From a virus, in the IMG/VR virus record IMGVR_UViG_3300049596_000773, positions 1-51,359 of that record: 51,359 nucleotides of DNA. One strand, given 5' to 3'. The position numbers and the translations under genes are program-made. Of the stretch, positions 1 to 9,057 are shown piece after piece (position 1 is the first letter of the stretch; each line of letters starts with the position of its first letter). The notes beneath the pieces are model-generated. The model did not search any database. It was given only the letters and a program-made list of their open reading frames with translations, and had not been told where the DNA came from.

Positions 1-127
1 AGAAAAGGCTCGCTCACTGGCGAAAGAACGCGGATTCCACTTCTGATCCATGCCGGACATCTTCGATACGCTCGAAGCTCCGCCAAAGGGTGATGTCTTC
101 GATCAAATTGCCCCCGAATCCAAGGGC
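1..127. repeat. Terminal repeat copy 1 (circular contig overlap)
   Basis: The first 127 bases are identical to the last 127 (51233-51359). The repeat holds the end of one virion gene and the start of the next, so reading is continuous across the junction. A 127-bp exact overlap equals a common assembler k-mer, so it most likely shows circularity of the assembly and not a packaged terminal repeat. Confidence 0.95.
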
Positions 128-3100
128 GACATTTTTGACTCGTTAGCGCCGGAAGCGGTTGACGCGGACGCTCTGGCGGCTGTGGACGAATATCTTGCGG
201 CGTCGTCAAACGTCACGCCAAAGACATCGTTGCCGGAACTCATCACGCCAGCGCAACCCGTCGCCGGGCCAAACATCGAAGGCGCTGGCTACGTGGAAAA
301 GCCGCTGCAATTCACCGCGCCGGAAACGGCACTGGGACAACTTGCGAAAGGCAACATTCCGGGTGCGGTCGGAACTGCGGTCGGAACCGCTGCTGGCGCT
401 GTTCGCGAATCACTGACGCCTATTCTTGGGCCGACCGAGGAACGGATTGCCGCTGAGTCCGTGCCGTGGGGAACCAATCCTGACGGCAGCGTGAAATACG
501 AATACAAGCCGATGGCGGACTTGATGACGCGCAAGGGCATCTTCGCCACGCCGGAAATGTTCGATCTTGCGCCGATTCCGCCCGATCCAAATGATCCTGC
601 GTGGGAGGCTGCACTCAAGGCCGGAACCAATCAGGCGGCGGCGTTTGCAAAGTTTGGCATGAGTCCAGGCGGAGTTTTGATGACGGCTATGGGCGGTGCC
701 GGTGCTCTTGCAAATGCGGCAAAGGGACTGGCTCCGGCTGGGCTTGGAGCGGAGAGCGCGGGCGCAGCGCAGATTGCTTCGACGCTCGCCAAGACAGGAA
801 AGGGTGCCGCTGGCTTCTTCGCCGTGGATATGGCAGCGGCAGCGCCGGAACAATTCGAGCAGGCGTTTAACGCGCCGACATTGCAGGGCAAGATTGAGGG
901 ATGGATTGGGGCGGTGTCGTCACTTGGCTTTTCGGCGCTGGCAACAAAACACGCCCTAGGGAAACCCCTTACTCCAGCTGAAAGCGGAAAGGTGGAAAGC
1001 GTTGCTGAGATAGTAAAGGGAGCGCCGGATGCTGTCCTGGAAGCGGTGGCGCAACCAAGAAACAACTTCGATGTTTATTCGCAAGCCATCGCTCAAAATG
1101 AGCTGATTCGTCGGTTCAAGGAGCAGCAAGCCGCACTCGCGCCGGAAGCCACTGCCGCAGCGGAGGTGGCGGCTACGACGCTGCCGAGTGGCAAGGCTGG
1201 ACCGCCTGACCCGGTGGCGACTGCTGCCGGTGCCGTCAAGACGGCGGAGGCTGCTGCGGCTGCTGGAAAGCCGTTCGCGCCAAACATTGAAGGGCCGATC
1301 ACTGAGGCGCAATACGGGCGCACGTTGGATGCGTTCGACGTGACGGCAAGAATGAAGCGCAAACCATCTTCGCCAGCCCCGTCGGGCACACCCACACCGG
1401 AACAACCGCCTTCGGTGGCTGGCGCACTTTCACCCGAGCCGACACGCACGGAGCCGTCGCCGGTCGCTACCCCGGCGGCGGCTGTGCCGGAAGCGAAGGC
1501 TGCTGAACCTACACAGCAGCAATACGACGCGATGGTTGCGGCTGATCGAGTAAAAAACTTAAAGCGACTCAAAGAGGAACGCAAAGACTTGATTTCGCAG
1601 TATGGAAATCAAGGTGAAAAGCATCCGCTTGGAAGGATGATTGGCGGGCTGAATCCTGCCGCCGTGAAGCTACAATCCATTCGTGGACAAATCGCACAAC
1701 TTGAACGGCTGATTGGCGAAACAAAACCGGAAAAGCCGGTGATGACTCCAATCTCAGGCACGAACGCTAGGCGCGAGATGGGATTGCTTTACGATGTGAA
1801 ATTTGGAGAGCGAACAGGGAAGATTGGAAAAAGCAATTTAGGGAAGTGGTATGCGGTGGAAAACGGCGAGATTGTCACGCAAGATTTCCGCACCGCTGCG
1901 GAAGCGCGTGATGCTTGGGCTAAAGCAGCCACCCCCACCCCCACCCCCGCGCCATCGCCCGCGCCCGCAGCGCAGGCGGCTGTGCCGAAACTCCGCGAAG
2001 GCCAGAAACAAGGTGACTTGCTCGGCGGCAGCGAAGACCTGACGCTGGTTGGCGAGCGCGTGCGAAGCGAAGCGCCCAAACCGAAAGGACCGGAACCGAC
2101 CGTTCAGCAGACCATCAGCGACGCCTTGGACGCCTACGGCGATTTGCCGAGCGCATGGGAGCATCTGGACAATCAGGTGAAGTCGCTGGAAAACAACAAG
2201 GCGAACAAGGCTGCTATCACCCGGCTCAACGCCGCCAAGCGCAAGATTGAGAACACTCTGGAAGAAGAGGCGCGGCGCGCGGAAGTGGAGCAGGTGGATG
2301 CTTTCAATACCGGCCTTTACGAACTGGAAAGCAGCATCAAGGAGCTTGGCGGCATCGCCACTACGACCGGAAAAGGCAAAGGGTCCGGCGGCGAACTGAG
2401 CCGCATCGCAGAGGCGCGGAAAGGCGCGCTCTTGAAGCTGTTTCGCAAGAACGCACCGTCGCATGACACGCTGCGCGAGGGATTGGAGGAACGCGGATTC
2501 CAGTTTTCCACACCGGACGAAATGTTCATGGCGCTGGAAGATTCAATGCGGTCAGGAAAGAAACTTTACGGCAGTCAGTTTCCCGAGGGATACACGGGCG
2601 GACCCGGTGCGATGGGGCCGGTGGAAGCGGCGTATCAGGCGGCGTCACGAAGGATTCTTGGCGGATATAACGCTGAGGTAGAAGCGGCGCAAATCCGGCG
2701 CGGACAGGTGCCGACAGTCAGCGAAGCGCGCAAGGAAGACCCGGTGACATTTGAGAACGCGATGGACGCGATTGAAAAGAATCCGGCACTGCCGGAAAAG
2801 CTGGTCGATGACATTCTCAAAAAGGAAAAGAAGTCCATTACCGATGAGGAGCAACAGATGCTTACCTATCGCCGTGCCGAGCTTGAAAACAAGATGGCGG
2901 CGGAAAGCGAGCGCGCCATTGATCCATCTTTGACACCTGAGCAACAAGCGGTTCACCAGACAAATGCGGAAGTTTTCGAGGCGCAACTGCTTCGCGCAGA
3001 AGAAGCGAATCGCATGGCTGGAACGGCCAGCGGTCGCGCCTTGCGGTCGCGGCAGATGCAGATGAATGACGATTACACCTACGCTGGGCTAATGATGCGC

Positions 3101-6100
3101 GAGCGCCGGGCGACGGGTGATGTTGTTCCAAAGGAACGCGCTGCGGAACTTAAAAAGACCGCCGAGGAATATAAGAAAGCGCAAGCCGAGGTGGACTTGG
3201 AAAGGGAGACTCGTCAAAAGCGGGACGAGGACGCGGTGATGGAAGCCGTAGTGGTCGAGATGGAAAGGGAATTGGAGGCTGCGGCGAAAACCGGAGCTAC
3301 CTATCATCCCAGCGTCATGCAGCACGCCAAGGAAATCGTGGAGCGCGCAAAAGGTGAGGCGGCGGATGCGTGGAAACGAATCCGTAGCCAAATGGGCAGC
3401 GAATCCGGCGCAGTGGGTGGTATTGGCGGACCCAAAGGAGAAGGTAATTACCTAGGCAAACCCACTAAACAGCAAATCGCTGCGAAGAATCGCGCAACCC
3501 TAATAAACGACGTTGCTCTCATTCTAAAGGCTAGGGTCTATGAGTTTGGTGTCAAGATGGCGGAGGCGGCGCAATACGTTCTTTTGAAGTCCGGCGACAT
3601 GGGTGACAGCATCCGTCCGATTCTTGCCAGAGCCGTAGCCAAGGCGAACACGATGATGGAACGGGAGCTTAATACGCGCCCGCAAAAGGTAAAAGAAGCT
3701 GTCAAAACCGGCGCGACGGCACCGGAGAAGCAGCCCAAAGCCAAGCCAACTCCAGAGTCGTATATCGACAAGGGGAAGGCGTCCGTGGTAGCTGGCGACG
3801 ATCCGCTTTACCGGAAGGAAATCGGCGAAGCGATTGATGGTGGAAATGTCACTGTCGAAACGCATAAGCTGATGAGCAGCGCGAGAAAGCTCGTTTATGA
3901 CATCGTGGTGGCGCATTGGGAGAATGGCGTGCGCGGAACTGATGCACTCATGGACGCGGCGCTCAAGACTGTGCAGGAATTTCTGCCAGATGCCACGTTG
4001 CGCGATATTCACCGGGCTTACGGCGAATACGGCAAGGTGAAGTTCCCAAACAAGGACGCTTTGAGCATGCAGCTTTCCGCCGCTTATCGGGAAACGAAGC
4101 TGATGGAGGATATTGCCCGCATGGAGAAGGACGACAAGGATGCGTTGCGTCGCGGATTTACACCGGCAAAGCCAAACCTTCGACAGCGTGAGCTTGCCAG
4201 TAAGCGTGCGGAGTTGCAAAAACTCAGGCAAGGAGAGCCATCTCCTGAAAAGTTGGCAGGAATCCAACAGGCGCGTCAAACCGCCTTGAAGAACCGGATG
4301 GAGGTCTTGGACAAGATGCTCAAGACTGGCGAAAAGCCGCCCAAAGGCCGAAAGGTGCCGGATGATGTTTTTACCGAGCAGTTGAAAAGCGAGAAGCAGG
4401 CAATGCAGGATTTGTGGAATGAAATCGAGGCAGCCAAGAATCCTCCACCACCTGAGCACATTGTTGAACTCGCCAGACTGCAAGACCGCGCCGACATCCT
4501 TCGTGACAGGCTGGCAAGAATGGAGCTGACTCAGCCAAAGGCCGAAGGAAAACCCACTGTGGATACGGCAGAGATTGCCGCTGCAAAGGCTGAAATAAAG
4601 CAGCTTTCCGACACGATGGCAGAGCTTCGCAAGCCCGTCCCGCTCTCCGACGCTCAGAAAGCGCTCGACAGCGCATTGATAGCACGCGAACGCGCCGGTC
4701 AGACCTTGGACGACATATCCACTGGCAAGGTGAAAGACCCGGCGAAGATCAAGGAGGCGCTGACGCAACTGGAAGAGGATGTTCGCCTCGAAACCGATGC
4801 GCTCAAGGCGCTGGCCGCCGAGATGCGCCGGGACGCCAAGCCAAAGAGTGATCCTGGCTATCTGAAAGAGCAGGCGCAAATCAAGGCACTCGAACGCGCC
4901 ATTGCCAGCTACGCCGAGAAAGTGGCGAAAGGTGACTTGGCCGGCAAAGGCAAGGTGCAGGGGCCGGACTCGCGCCGTGTAGCGCAGTTGAAGGCCATCC
5001 GCGATTCGCGCCGTGCCGCGTATCAGGCGGCTAGGAACGCCGGAAAGCCGGTGCTATCACCGGAACAGCGTTGGAACGCCACGCGACTAAAGGCACTGAC
5101 CAAGCGCGAGGCCGACTTTAGGGAGAAGATTCGCACCGGACAGTATGCGCGCCCTCCCAAAAGAGTTCCGCCGAAGATGGATCAAGCCACGCAGGACGCG
5201 CAAATCCGTGTGGATGCGATAAAGCAAAAGTTTCTCAAAGAGCAGTTCGATTACTACCAGAAACAACGCGCCACTAGCAAAAAGATCGTGGACGGCATCG
5301 GGCAGACGCTTCGTGCTGGCATCAATATCGTTTCCTCCACCGATTTGAGCGGATTCCGTCAAGGCATGGGCGCAACCATGATTGCTTTTGGAAAGACCGT
5401 GTTTCCGGTGGATGTCCGTCGCGGAGTTTCTGGCAAAACGCAGGTTGTTCTGACCAACCCGCTTAAATCGGCCATGATGATCCTAAAGCCGACCGCACGC
5501 ATGATTGTGGCCGGAATTTCGGAGCAAAAAGCGAGGCGCATGGAAAAGGCGAGAGAGAACCGGCCAAACGCCAAAAGCGGAGCGTATGACGCGATGGGCA
5601 TTGACCAGACAACTTTGGATACAAAGGTTCGCTCAAAGCATGAGGAAATGATGTATTCCGTTCTGGACGAATGGGCGCAGCTTCCAATACGCACCGGCTC
5701 AACCGGCAAAACCATCATCACGGCACCCGGAAAAGTTGCCGCCAAGGTTGTTCACGCATCCAACCGCGCCTTCAACACGCTGCTCAACGAAATGCGGCTG
5801 GACCTAGCCGATGCGCTTCTCGCGGAAAACTTTAGGGACCGCGCCCCGAGTCCAGCCGAATTGAAGGTGCTTGGAAACTTGGTGAACATATCCACCGGAC
5901 GCGGGAACATCAATCCAACCCTCGCCAGAGGCGCGGGGTTTGTGTTTTGGGCACCGTCACTTTTTGCCAGCCGTGTTAAGGGACTGACAATGGAACCAAT
6001 CTGGAGCATAAAGCAGCCATTCAAAGGAACAGGCCGCGCTCGCGCTGCTATTGCCAAGGACTACGCCCGCGTGATTATCAGCGGATACTTGCTCTGGAAA

Positions 6101-6568
6101 GTTGGGCAGATGTTCAGTGATGACGACGTTGACACCACTAACCCTACATCCAGCGACTTCGGCAAGATCGTTCGCGGCAACACGCGCATTGATCCGTGGG
6201 GAGGACATCAACAAGTTGCAGTTTTTGCTGCCAGAGCAATTACAGGAAAAACCACTTCCATAACCGGCAATGAGAGGGAAAACAACCTTGGCGATGTGAT
6301 TGCGAATTTCGGCAGAAACAAACTGCGACCGGACTGGGGAGCACTTTGGAACGCTTACGAAATTTACCACGACAAGCAAAGACCCGGAAGGCCGCAAACC
6401 TACTCAGAGGTTGTTGCGTCCATGTACACGCCCATGTCACTGCGCGATATTGCCGAGGTAATGCGCGACCGGGGCATGAGCGAAGGAGCGATTATCGAGG
6501 CTCTGGCCATGTTTGGCGCTGGCGTTGCTGTGTATGGCGACGAGGATGAGGCAAAGGCACGCCGATGA
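50..6568 (+). CDS. Giant internal virion / polyvalent-type protein (2172 aa)
   Basis: This is the largest gene of the phage and probably an internal virion or ejected protein. The N-terminus has three short repeats of the type DIFDxL / GDVFDQI / GDIFDSL in residues 3-33, a pattern I know from giant polyvalent phage proteins. A Gly/Ala-rich hydrophobic stretch follows at about 205-265. Pro/Ala linkers lie near 430-490 and 620-650, and long charged helical segments near 700-1750. The C-terminal 300 residues contain a hydrophobic segment (IISGYLLWKVGQMF, about 2010) and end in a part resembling the large-polyvalent-protein C-terminal domain (vPMSLRD...G...Y). It overlaps the terminase gene by ATGA. 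No protease, transglycosylase or polymerase motif was recognised. Placement before TerL and after two other internal-type genes supports a virion role. Confidence 0.75.
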   Translation: MPDIFDTLEAPPKGDVFDQIAPESKGDIFDSLAPEAVDADALAAVDEYLAASSNVTPKTSLPELITPAQPVAGPNIEGAGYVEKPLQFTAPETALGQLAKGNIPGAVGTAVGTAAGAVRESLTPILGPTEERIAAESVPWGTNPDGSVKYEYKPMADLMTRKGIFATPEMFDLAPIPPDPNDPAWEAALKAGTNQAAAFAKFGMSPGGVLMTAMGGAGALANAAKGLAPAGLGAESAGAAQIASTLAKTGKGAAGFFAVDMAAAAPEQFEQAFNAPTLQGKIEGWIGAVSSLGFSALATKHALGKPLTPAESGKVESVAEIVKGAPDAVLEAVAQPRNNFDVYSQAIAQNELIRRFKEQQAALAPEATAAAEVAATTLPSGKAGPPDPVATAAGAVKTAEAAAAAGKPFAPNIEGPITEAQYGRTLDAFDVTARMKRKPSSPAPSGTPTPEQPPSVAGALSPEPTRTEPSPVATPAAAVPEAKAAEPTQQQYDAMVAADRVKNLKRLKEERKDLISQYGNQGEKHPLGRMIGGLNPAAVKLQSIRGQIAQLERLIGETKPEKPVMTPISGTNARREMGLLYDVKFGERTGKIGKSNLGKWYAVENGEIVTQDFRTAAEARDAWAKAATPTPTPAPSPAPAAQAAVPKLREGQKQGDLLGGSEDLTLVGERVRSEAPKPKGPEPTVQQTISDALDAYGDLPSAWEHLDNQVKSLENNKANKAAITRLNAAKRKIENTLEEEARRAEVEQVDAFNTGLYELESSIKELGGIATTTGKGKGSGGELSRIAEARKGALLKLFRKNAPSHDTLREGLEERGFQFSTPDEMFMALEDSMRSGKKLYGSQFPEGYTGGPGAMGPVEAAYQAASRRILGGYNAEVEAAQIRRGQVPTVSEARKEDPVTFENAMDAIEKNPALPEKLVDDILKKEKKSITDEEQQMLTYRRAELENKMAAESERAIDPSLTPEQQAVHQTNAEVFEAQLLRAEEANRMAGTASGRALRSRQMQMNDDYTYAGLMMRERRATGDVVPKERAAELKKTAEEYKKAQAEVDLERETRQKRDEDAVMEAVVVEMERELEAAAKTGATYHPSVMQHAKEIVERAKGEAADAWKRIRSQMGSESGAVGGIGGPKGEGNYLGKPTKQQIAAKNRATLINDVALILKARVYEFGVKMAEAAQYVLLKSGDMGDSIRPILARAVAKANTMMERELNTRPQKVKEAVKTGATAPEKQPKAKPTPESYIDKGKASVVAGDDPLYRKEIGEAIDGGNVTVETHKLMSSARKLVYDIVVAHWENGVRGTDALMDAALKTVQEFLPDATLRDIHRAYGEYGKVKFPNKDALSMQLSAAYRETKLMEDIARMEKDDKDALRRGFTPAKPNLRQRELASKRAELQKLRQGEPSPEKLAGIQQARQTALKNRMEVLDKMLKTGEKPPKGRKVPDDVFTEQLKSEKQAMQDLWNEIEAAKNPPPPEHIVELARLQDRADILRDRLARMELTQPKAEGKPTVDTAEIAAAKAEIKQLSDTMAELRKPVPLSDAQKALDSALIARERAGQTLDDISTGKVKDPAKIKEALTQLEEDVRLETDALKALAAEMRRDAKPKSDPGYLKEQAQIKALERAIASYAEKVAKGDLAGKGKVQGPDSRRVAQLKAIRDSRRAAYQAARNAGKPVLSPEQRWNATRLKALTKREADFREKIRTGQYARPPKRVPPKMDQATQDAQIRVDAIKQKFLKEQFDYYQKQRATSKKIVDGIGQTLRAGINIVSSTDLSGFRQGMGATMIAFGKTVFPVDVRRGVSGKTQVVLTNPLKSAMMILKPTARMIVAGISEQKARRMEKARENRPNAKSGAYDAMGIDQTTLDTKVRSKHEEMMYSVLDEWAQLPIRTGSTGKTIITAPGKVAAKVVHASNRAFNTLLNEMRLDLADALLAENFRDRAPSPAELKVLGNLVNISTGRGNINPTLARGAGFVFWAPSLFASRVKGLTMEPIWSIKQPFKGTGRARAAIAKDYARVIISGYLLWKVGQMFSDDDVDTTNPTSSDFGKIVRGNTRIDPWGGHQQVAVFAARAITGKTTSITGNERENNLGDVIANFGRNKLRPDWGALWNAYEIYHDKQRPGRPQTYSEVVASMYTPMSLRDIAEVMRDRGMSEGAIIEALAMFGAGVAVYGDEDEAKARR

Positions 6569-8391
6569 CCGCCAAAACCAAACCAGCGCAGCGCATCAGC
6601 TACGACAACTTTGCGCTGCCGCCCGGTTATGAGCCGTGGCATCTGTGCCTGACCAAGTTCGGACTCGGCAAAGGCGAGGAAAAGCTGAAATGGTTCAAGC
6701 GTCTCGTCACTGAGCTTTGGCCGGAACCGCTTTTCATGTGGGACCGTTGGAGCGACCTGTTCTTTGGCGCGCTGTGCGGGGCGAAGGAAACCGTGGAGCG
6801 CACCATCGGCACGACGTTTGAAGCGGATTATGCGTGGTGGGAGCAACTGACAAGCACCGGGGCGGCGGGAACGGGCAAAAGCTCAAGGGCTGCGCTGTGG
6901 ATTCTCTGCAACTGGCTGTGCGCCCGCGAGCACACGACCTGCATGCTGACCTCAACCAGCGTCACCGCGCTCAAGCAGCGTATCTGGAGCGAACTGGTGG
7001 ATTGGATACAGAAGTGCAAGCAACCGTTGTCCGACCCGACGATTGGCTGGCTGCAAATCGTGCCGTCCGACACCATCATCCGGTGGAGCGGTGAGGACAC
7101 GAAAAGCGCCATCTTCGGGCGTGCCGTCGATCAGGGCGGTTCCGTGGATAACGCCGTGGGCCGCATCAAGGGTATTCACAACCGGCGCGTGTTTGTCGTC
7201 ACGGACGAAATGACGGCCATGCCCGAGGCGATTGCCAAGGCGTGCCGCAACCTGGACTCAGGCACGATGGAATTTCAGTTCATCGGGCTGGGGAACGCCA
7301 CCGATTACTCAGACCAGCACGGCATCTACTGCGAGCCGGTGAACGGCTGGAATAGCGTCACGGTGAATGACGAGTTTTGGCTGACCAAACTCGGCGGCTG
7401 TTGCGTGCATCTGGACGGGCACAAGTCGCCGTCGCTGGATGATCCGGCCAAGTTCCATTTCTACATCGGGCGCAAGAAGCTGGAAAAGGACGCACGATTC
7501 TTTGGCGGCGAGAACACGCCGGATTACTGGCGTGAGTGCCGGGGCTTTTGGGCACCGTCCGGCCTGTCCACGACGGTCATGGATGCGTTTCTGCTTTCGC
7601 AGTTCAACACCGCCGACAAAGCTGTGTGGAAGGCGCGATGGGAGATGGGCGCGGGCTTCGACGTGGCGTTTGAAGGCGGGGACCGGCGCGTGCTTTACCC
7701 GTTCAAGTTCGGAGAGTTTGCCAGCGGCGTGACGGGCATCGAGTTTCAAGCGCCGGTCATCGTGAACATCGACATGACTCAGGACAAACGCTTCATCCAC
7801 TACGGCATTGCCGCTGCCGTGGAGGAAACGTGCCGGAACTACAAGATCAACGGCCAGTCGCATCCCATCCCGCCGCGCAACCTGGCGTGCGACGTGACCG
7901 GCGAAGGCGCGGGACCGTTTGGCATCATGTCGGGAAGCTGGTCGCGCGACATCATCCCTGTGGAGTTCGGTGGCGCGGCGGAAAAGACGGCGGTATCCAC
8001 GGACAGGCCGACGACGTGGCACGAGCTTTACGGGAACAAAGTGACGGAAATCTGGTATTCAATGCGCCGGTTTATCGAGGGCGGACAGGTGCGCGGGCTG
8101 ACCGACGCCGACACGATCCGCGAGTTGACTTCCCGCGACTACATCCGCAAGGGCAACAAGACGCATGTGCTGCCAAAAAGCGAAATGAAGAAGCTCAAGG
8201 CGCGCAGCCCCGATTTGGCAGATGCGGCCTGCATAGCCGCCTTTGTGCTTCGCAAGAAAGGCATCATGCCGGCGGGCGTGGCGGACAATGTGGTGGTGGA
8301 TGCGACAGCATGGAACACGGCGGCAGAAAAGATGAATATGGAAGGGGATGAATCGGATTACGAAGATTCGACCGCAGCTTTTGCGATATGA
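6565..8391 (+). CDS. terL: Terminase large subunit
   Basis: This is the ATP-driven DNA packaging motor and nuclease (608 aa). The ATPase half has a Walker A P-loop GAAGTGKS at residues 99-106 and a Walker B segment ending VVTDE at 211-215. The RNase H-like nuclease half shows three acidic positions in the right order: D366 (GFDVAFEGGD), D443 (ACDVTGEGAG) and D550/D553 (SPDLADAA). The length is normal for the family. It starts in an ATGA overlap with the giant protein gene and is followed by a second ATGA overlap, so it sits in the rightward virion operon. No separate small subunit was recognised next to it. The HTH protein at 41564 is one possible candidate. Confidence 0.93.
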   Translation: MTAKTKPAQRISYDNFALPPGYEPWHLCLTKFGLGKGEEKLKWFKRLVTELWPEPLFMWDRWSDLFFGALCGAKETVERTIGTTFEADYAWWEQLTSTGAAGTGKSSRAALWILCNWLCAREHTTCMLTSTSVTALKQRIWSELVDWIQKCKQPLSDPTIGWLQIVPSDTIIRWSGEDTKSAIFGRAVDQGGSVDNAVGRIKGIHNRRVFVVTDEMTAMPEAIAKACRNLDSGTMEFQFIGLGNATDYSDQHGIYCEPVNGWNSVTVNDEFWLTKLGGCCVHLDGHKSPSLDDPAKFHFYIGRKKLEKDARFFGGENTPDYWRECRGFWAPSGLSTTVMDAFLLSQFNTADKAVWKARWEMGAGFDVAFEGGDRRVLYPFKFGEFASGVTGIEFQAPVIVNIDMTQDKRFIHYGIAAAVEETCRNYKINGQSHPIPPRNLACDVTGEGAGPFGIMSGSWSRDIIPVEFGGAAEKTAVSTDRPTTWHELYGNKVTEIWYSMRRFIEGGQVRGLTDADTIRELTSRDYIRKGNKTHVLPKSEMKKLKARSPDLADAACIAAFVLRKKGIMPAGVADNVVVDATAWNTAAEKMNMEGDESDYEDSTAAFAI

Positions 8392-9023
8392 ACGAGATGA
8401 CGCTGACAAATAGAACGATGGTTCCGCCCGGTGGATACCCATTCAAGCACCCGATCACCGGCCACAATTTCAACAGCGGCACATACAATTTACTGCTTTG
8501 GCAGGTTCGCGACTACTGCACTGCCAACGGATTTCCGCCCGTTGCCGAGGCGGAAATCGAGCAATATATCTGCGAGCAGCTTGGTCCGCAGACCGCACGC
8601 CGTTTCTGTTCCGGTGACGGAATCTCGGTCAGCGGCGTGGATTTGCAGTGGAGCGATATTTGGGCGGGGACGAAGGTACTGGCGTCATTCATCATCGGGG
8701 GTCGCAAGACGGTGGACAGGGCGGAAGCTGAACGTCGGGCGCAAATTTGTTTTCTGTGCAGCCGCAACGCCCGATATTCCAAACCGTGCGGCGGGGACTG
8801 CCCTGAACTGGCCGACACTGTTGCAGCGATTGTCGGAGGCGAAGGAACCACGCGGGATTTGGACCTGCACGCCTGTTCCGTGTGCAAATGCAGCAATAAA
8901 GCACAGGTTTGGGTGCCGATTGAGCACCTGAAACGCGGCGTGACGCCGGAAATTATGCCGCTTTTCCCGCCGAAATGCTGGAAACGGCAGGGAATTGAGG
9001 AAATGGACGCGGAAACCGTTTGA
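8388..9023 (+). CDS. Cysteine-rich, probably zinc-binding virion-operon protein
   Basis: I do not recognise the family of this 211-aa protein. The N-terminal half carries an aromatic, proline-rich stretch (PPGGYPFKHPITGHNF). The C-terminal half has a cluster of cysteines, CFLC, then CGGDC, then CSVCKC, then KCW, spaced like paired zinc ribbons. It lies between terminase and portal, where phages often encode small packaging or head-completion factors, so a packaging accessory role is possible but unproven. The start is fixed by the ATGA overlap with terL. Its stop at 9021-9023 lies just before the late-promoter palindrome at 9027, so the portal gene can be transcribed separately. Confidence 0.7.
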   Translation: MNEMTLTNRTMVPPGGYPFKHPITGHNFNSGTYNLLLWQVRDYCTANGFPPVAEAEIEQYICEQLGPQTARRFCSGDGISVSGVDLQWSDIWAGTKVLASFIIGGRKTVDRAEAERRAQICFLCSRNARYSKPCGGDCPELADTVAAIVGGEGTTRDLDLHACSVCKCSNKAQVWVPIEHLKRGVTPEIMPLFPPKCWKRQGIEEMDAETV

Positions 9024-9047
9024 CTATTTACGCAAACAACGTAAAAA
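9020..9047 (+). promoter_or_regulatory. Late-promoter candidate with TTTACG-N7-CGTAAA palindrome (portal)
   Basis: The sequence TTGACT (9020-9025) is followed after 16 bases by TAAAAA (9042-9047). The spacer is almost filled by a perfect 6-7-6 inverted repeat, TTTACG-CAAACAA-CGTAAA (9027-9045). The same palindrome with the same 7-base gap occurs only at 17042 and 48439, both also at the head of structural genes. The portal ATG begins 12 bases after the palindrome. Whether it is an activator site, an operator or an RNA hairpin is not decided by sequence. Confidence 0.65.
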
Positions 9048-9057
9048 CTCCGCACAG

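Noticed and set aside
1-127. The end repeat as a biological direct terminal repeat.
   Set aside because: It is exactly 127 bp, a usual assembler k-mer, and lies across a coding junction; circularity is the simpler reading.
3524-4879. A 451-codon open frame on the minus strand under the giant gene.
   Set aside because: It is antisense to a charged helical part of the giant protein, is Leu/Arg/Cys/His-rich without domains, and has no neighbouring leftward genes.
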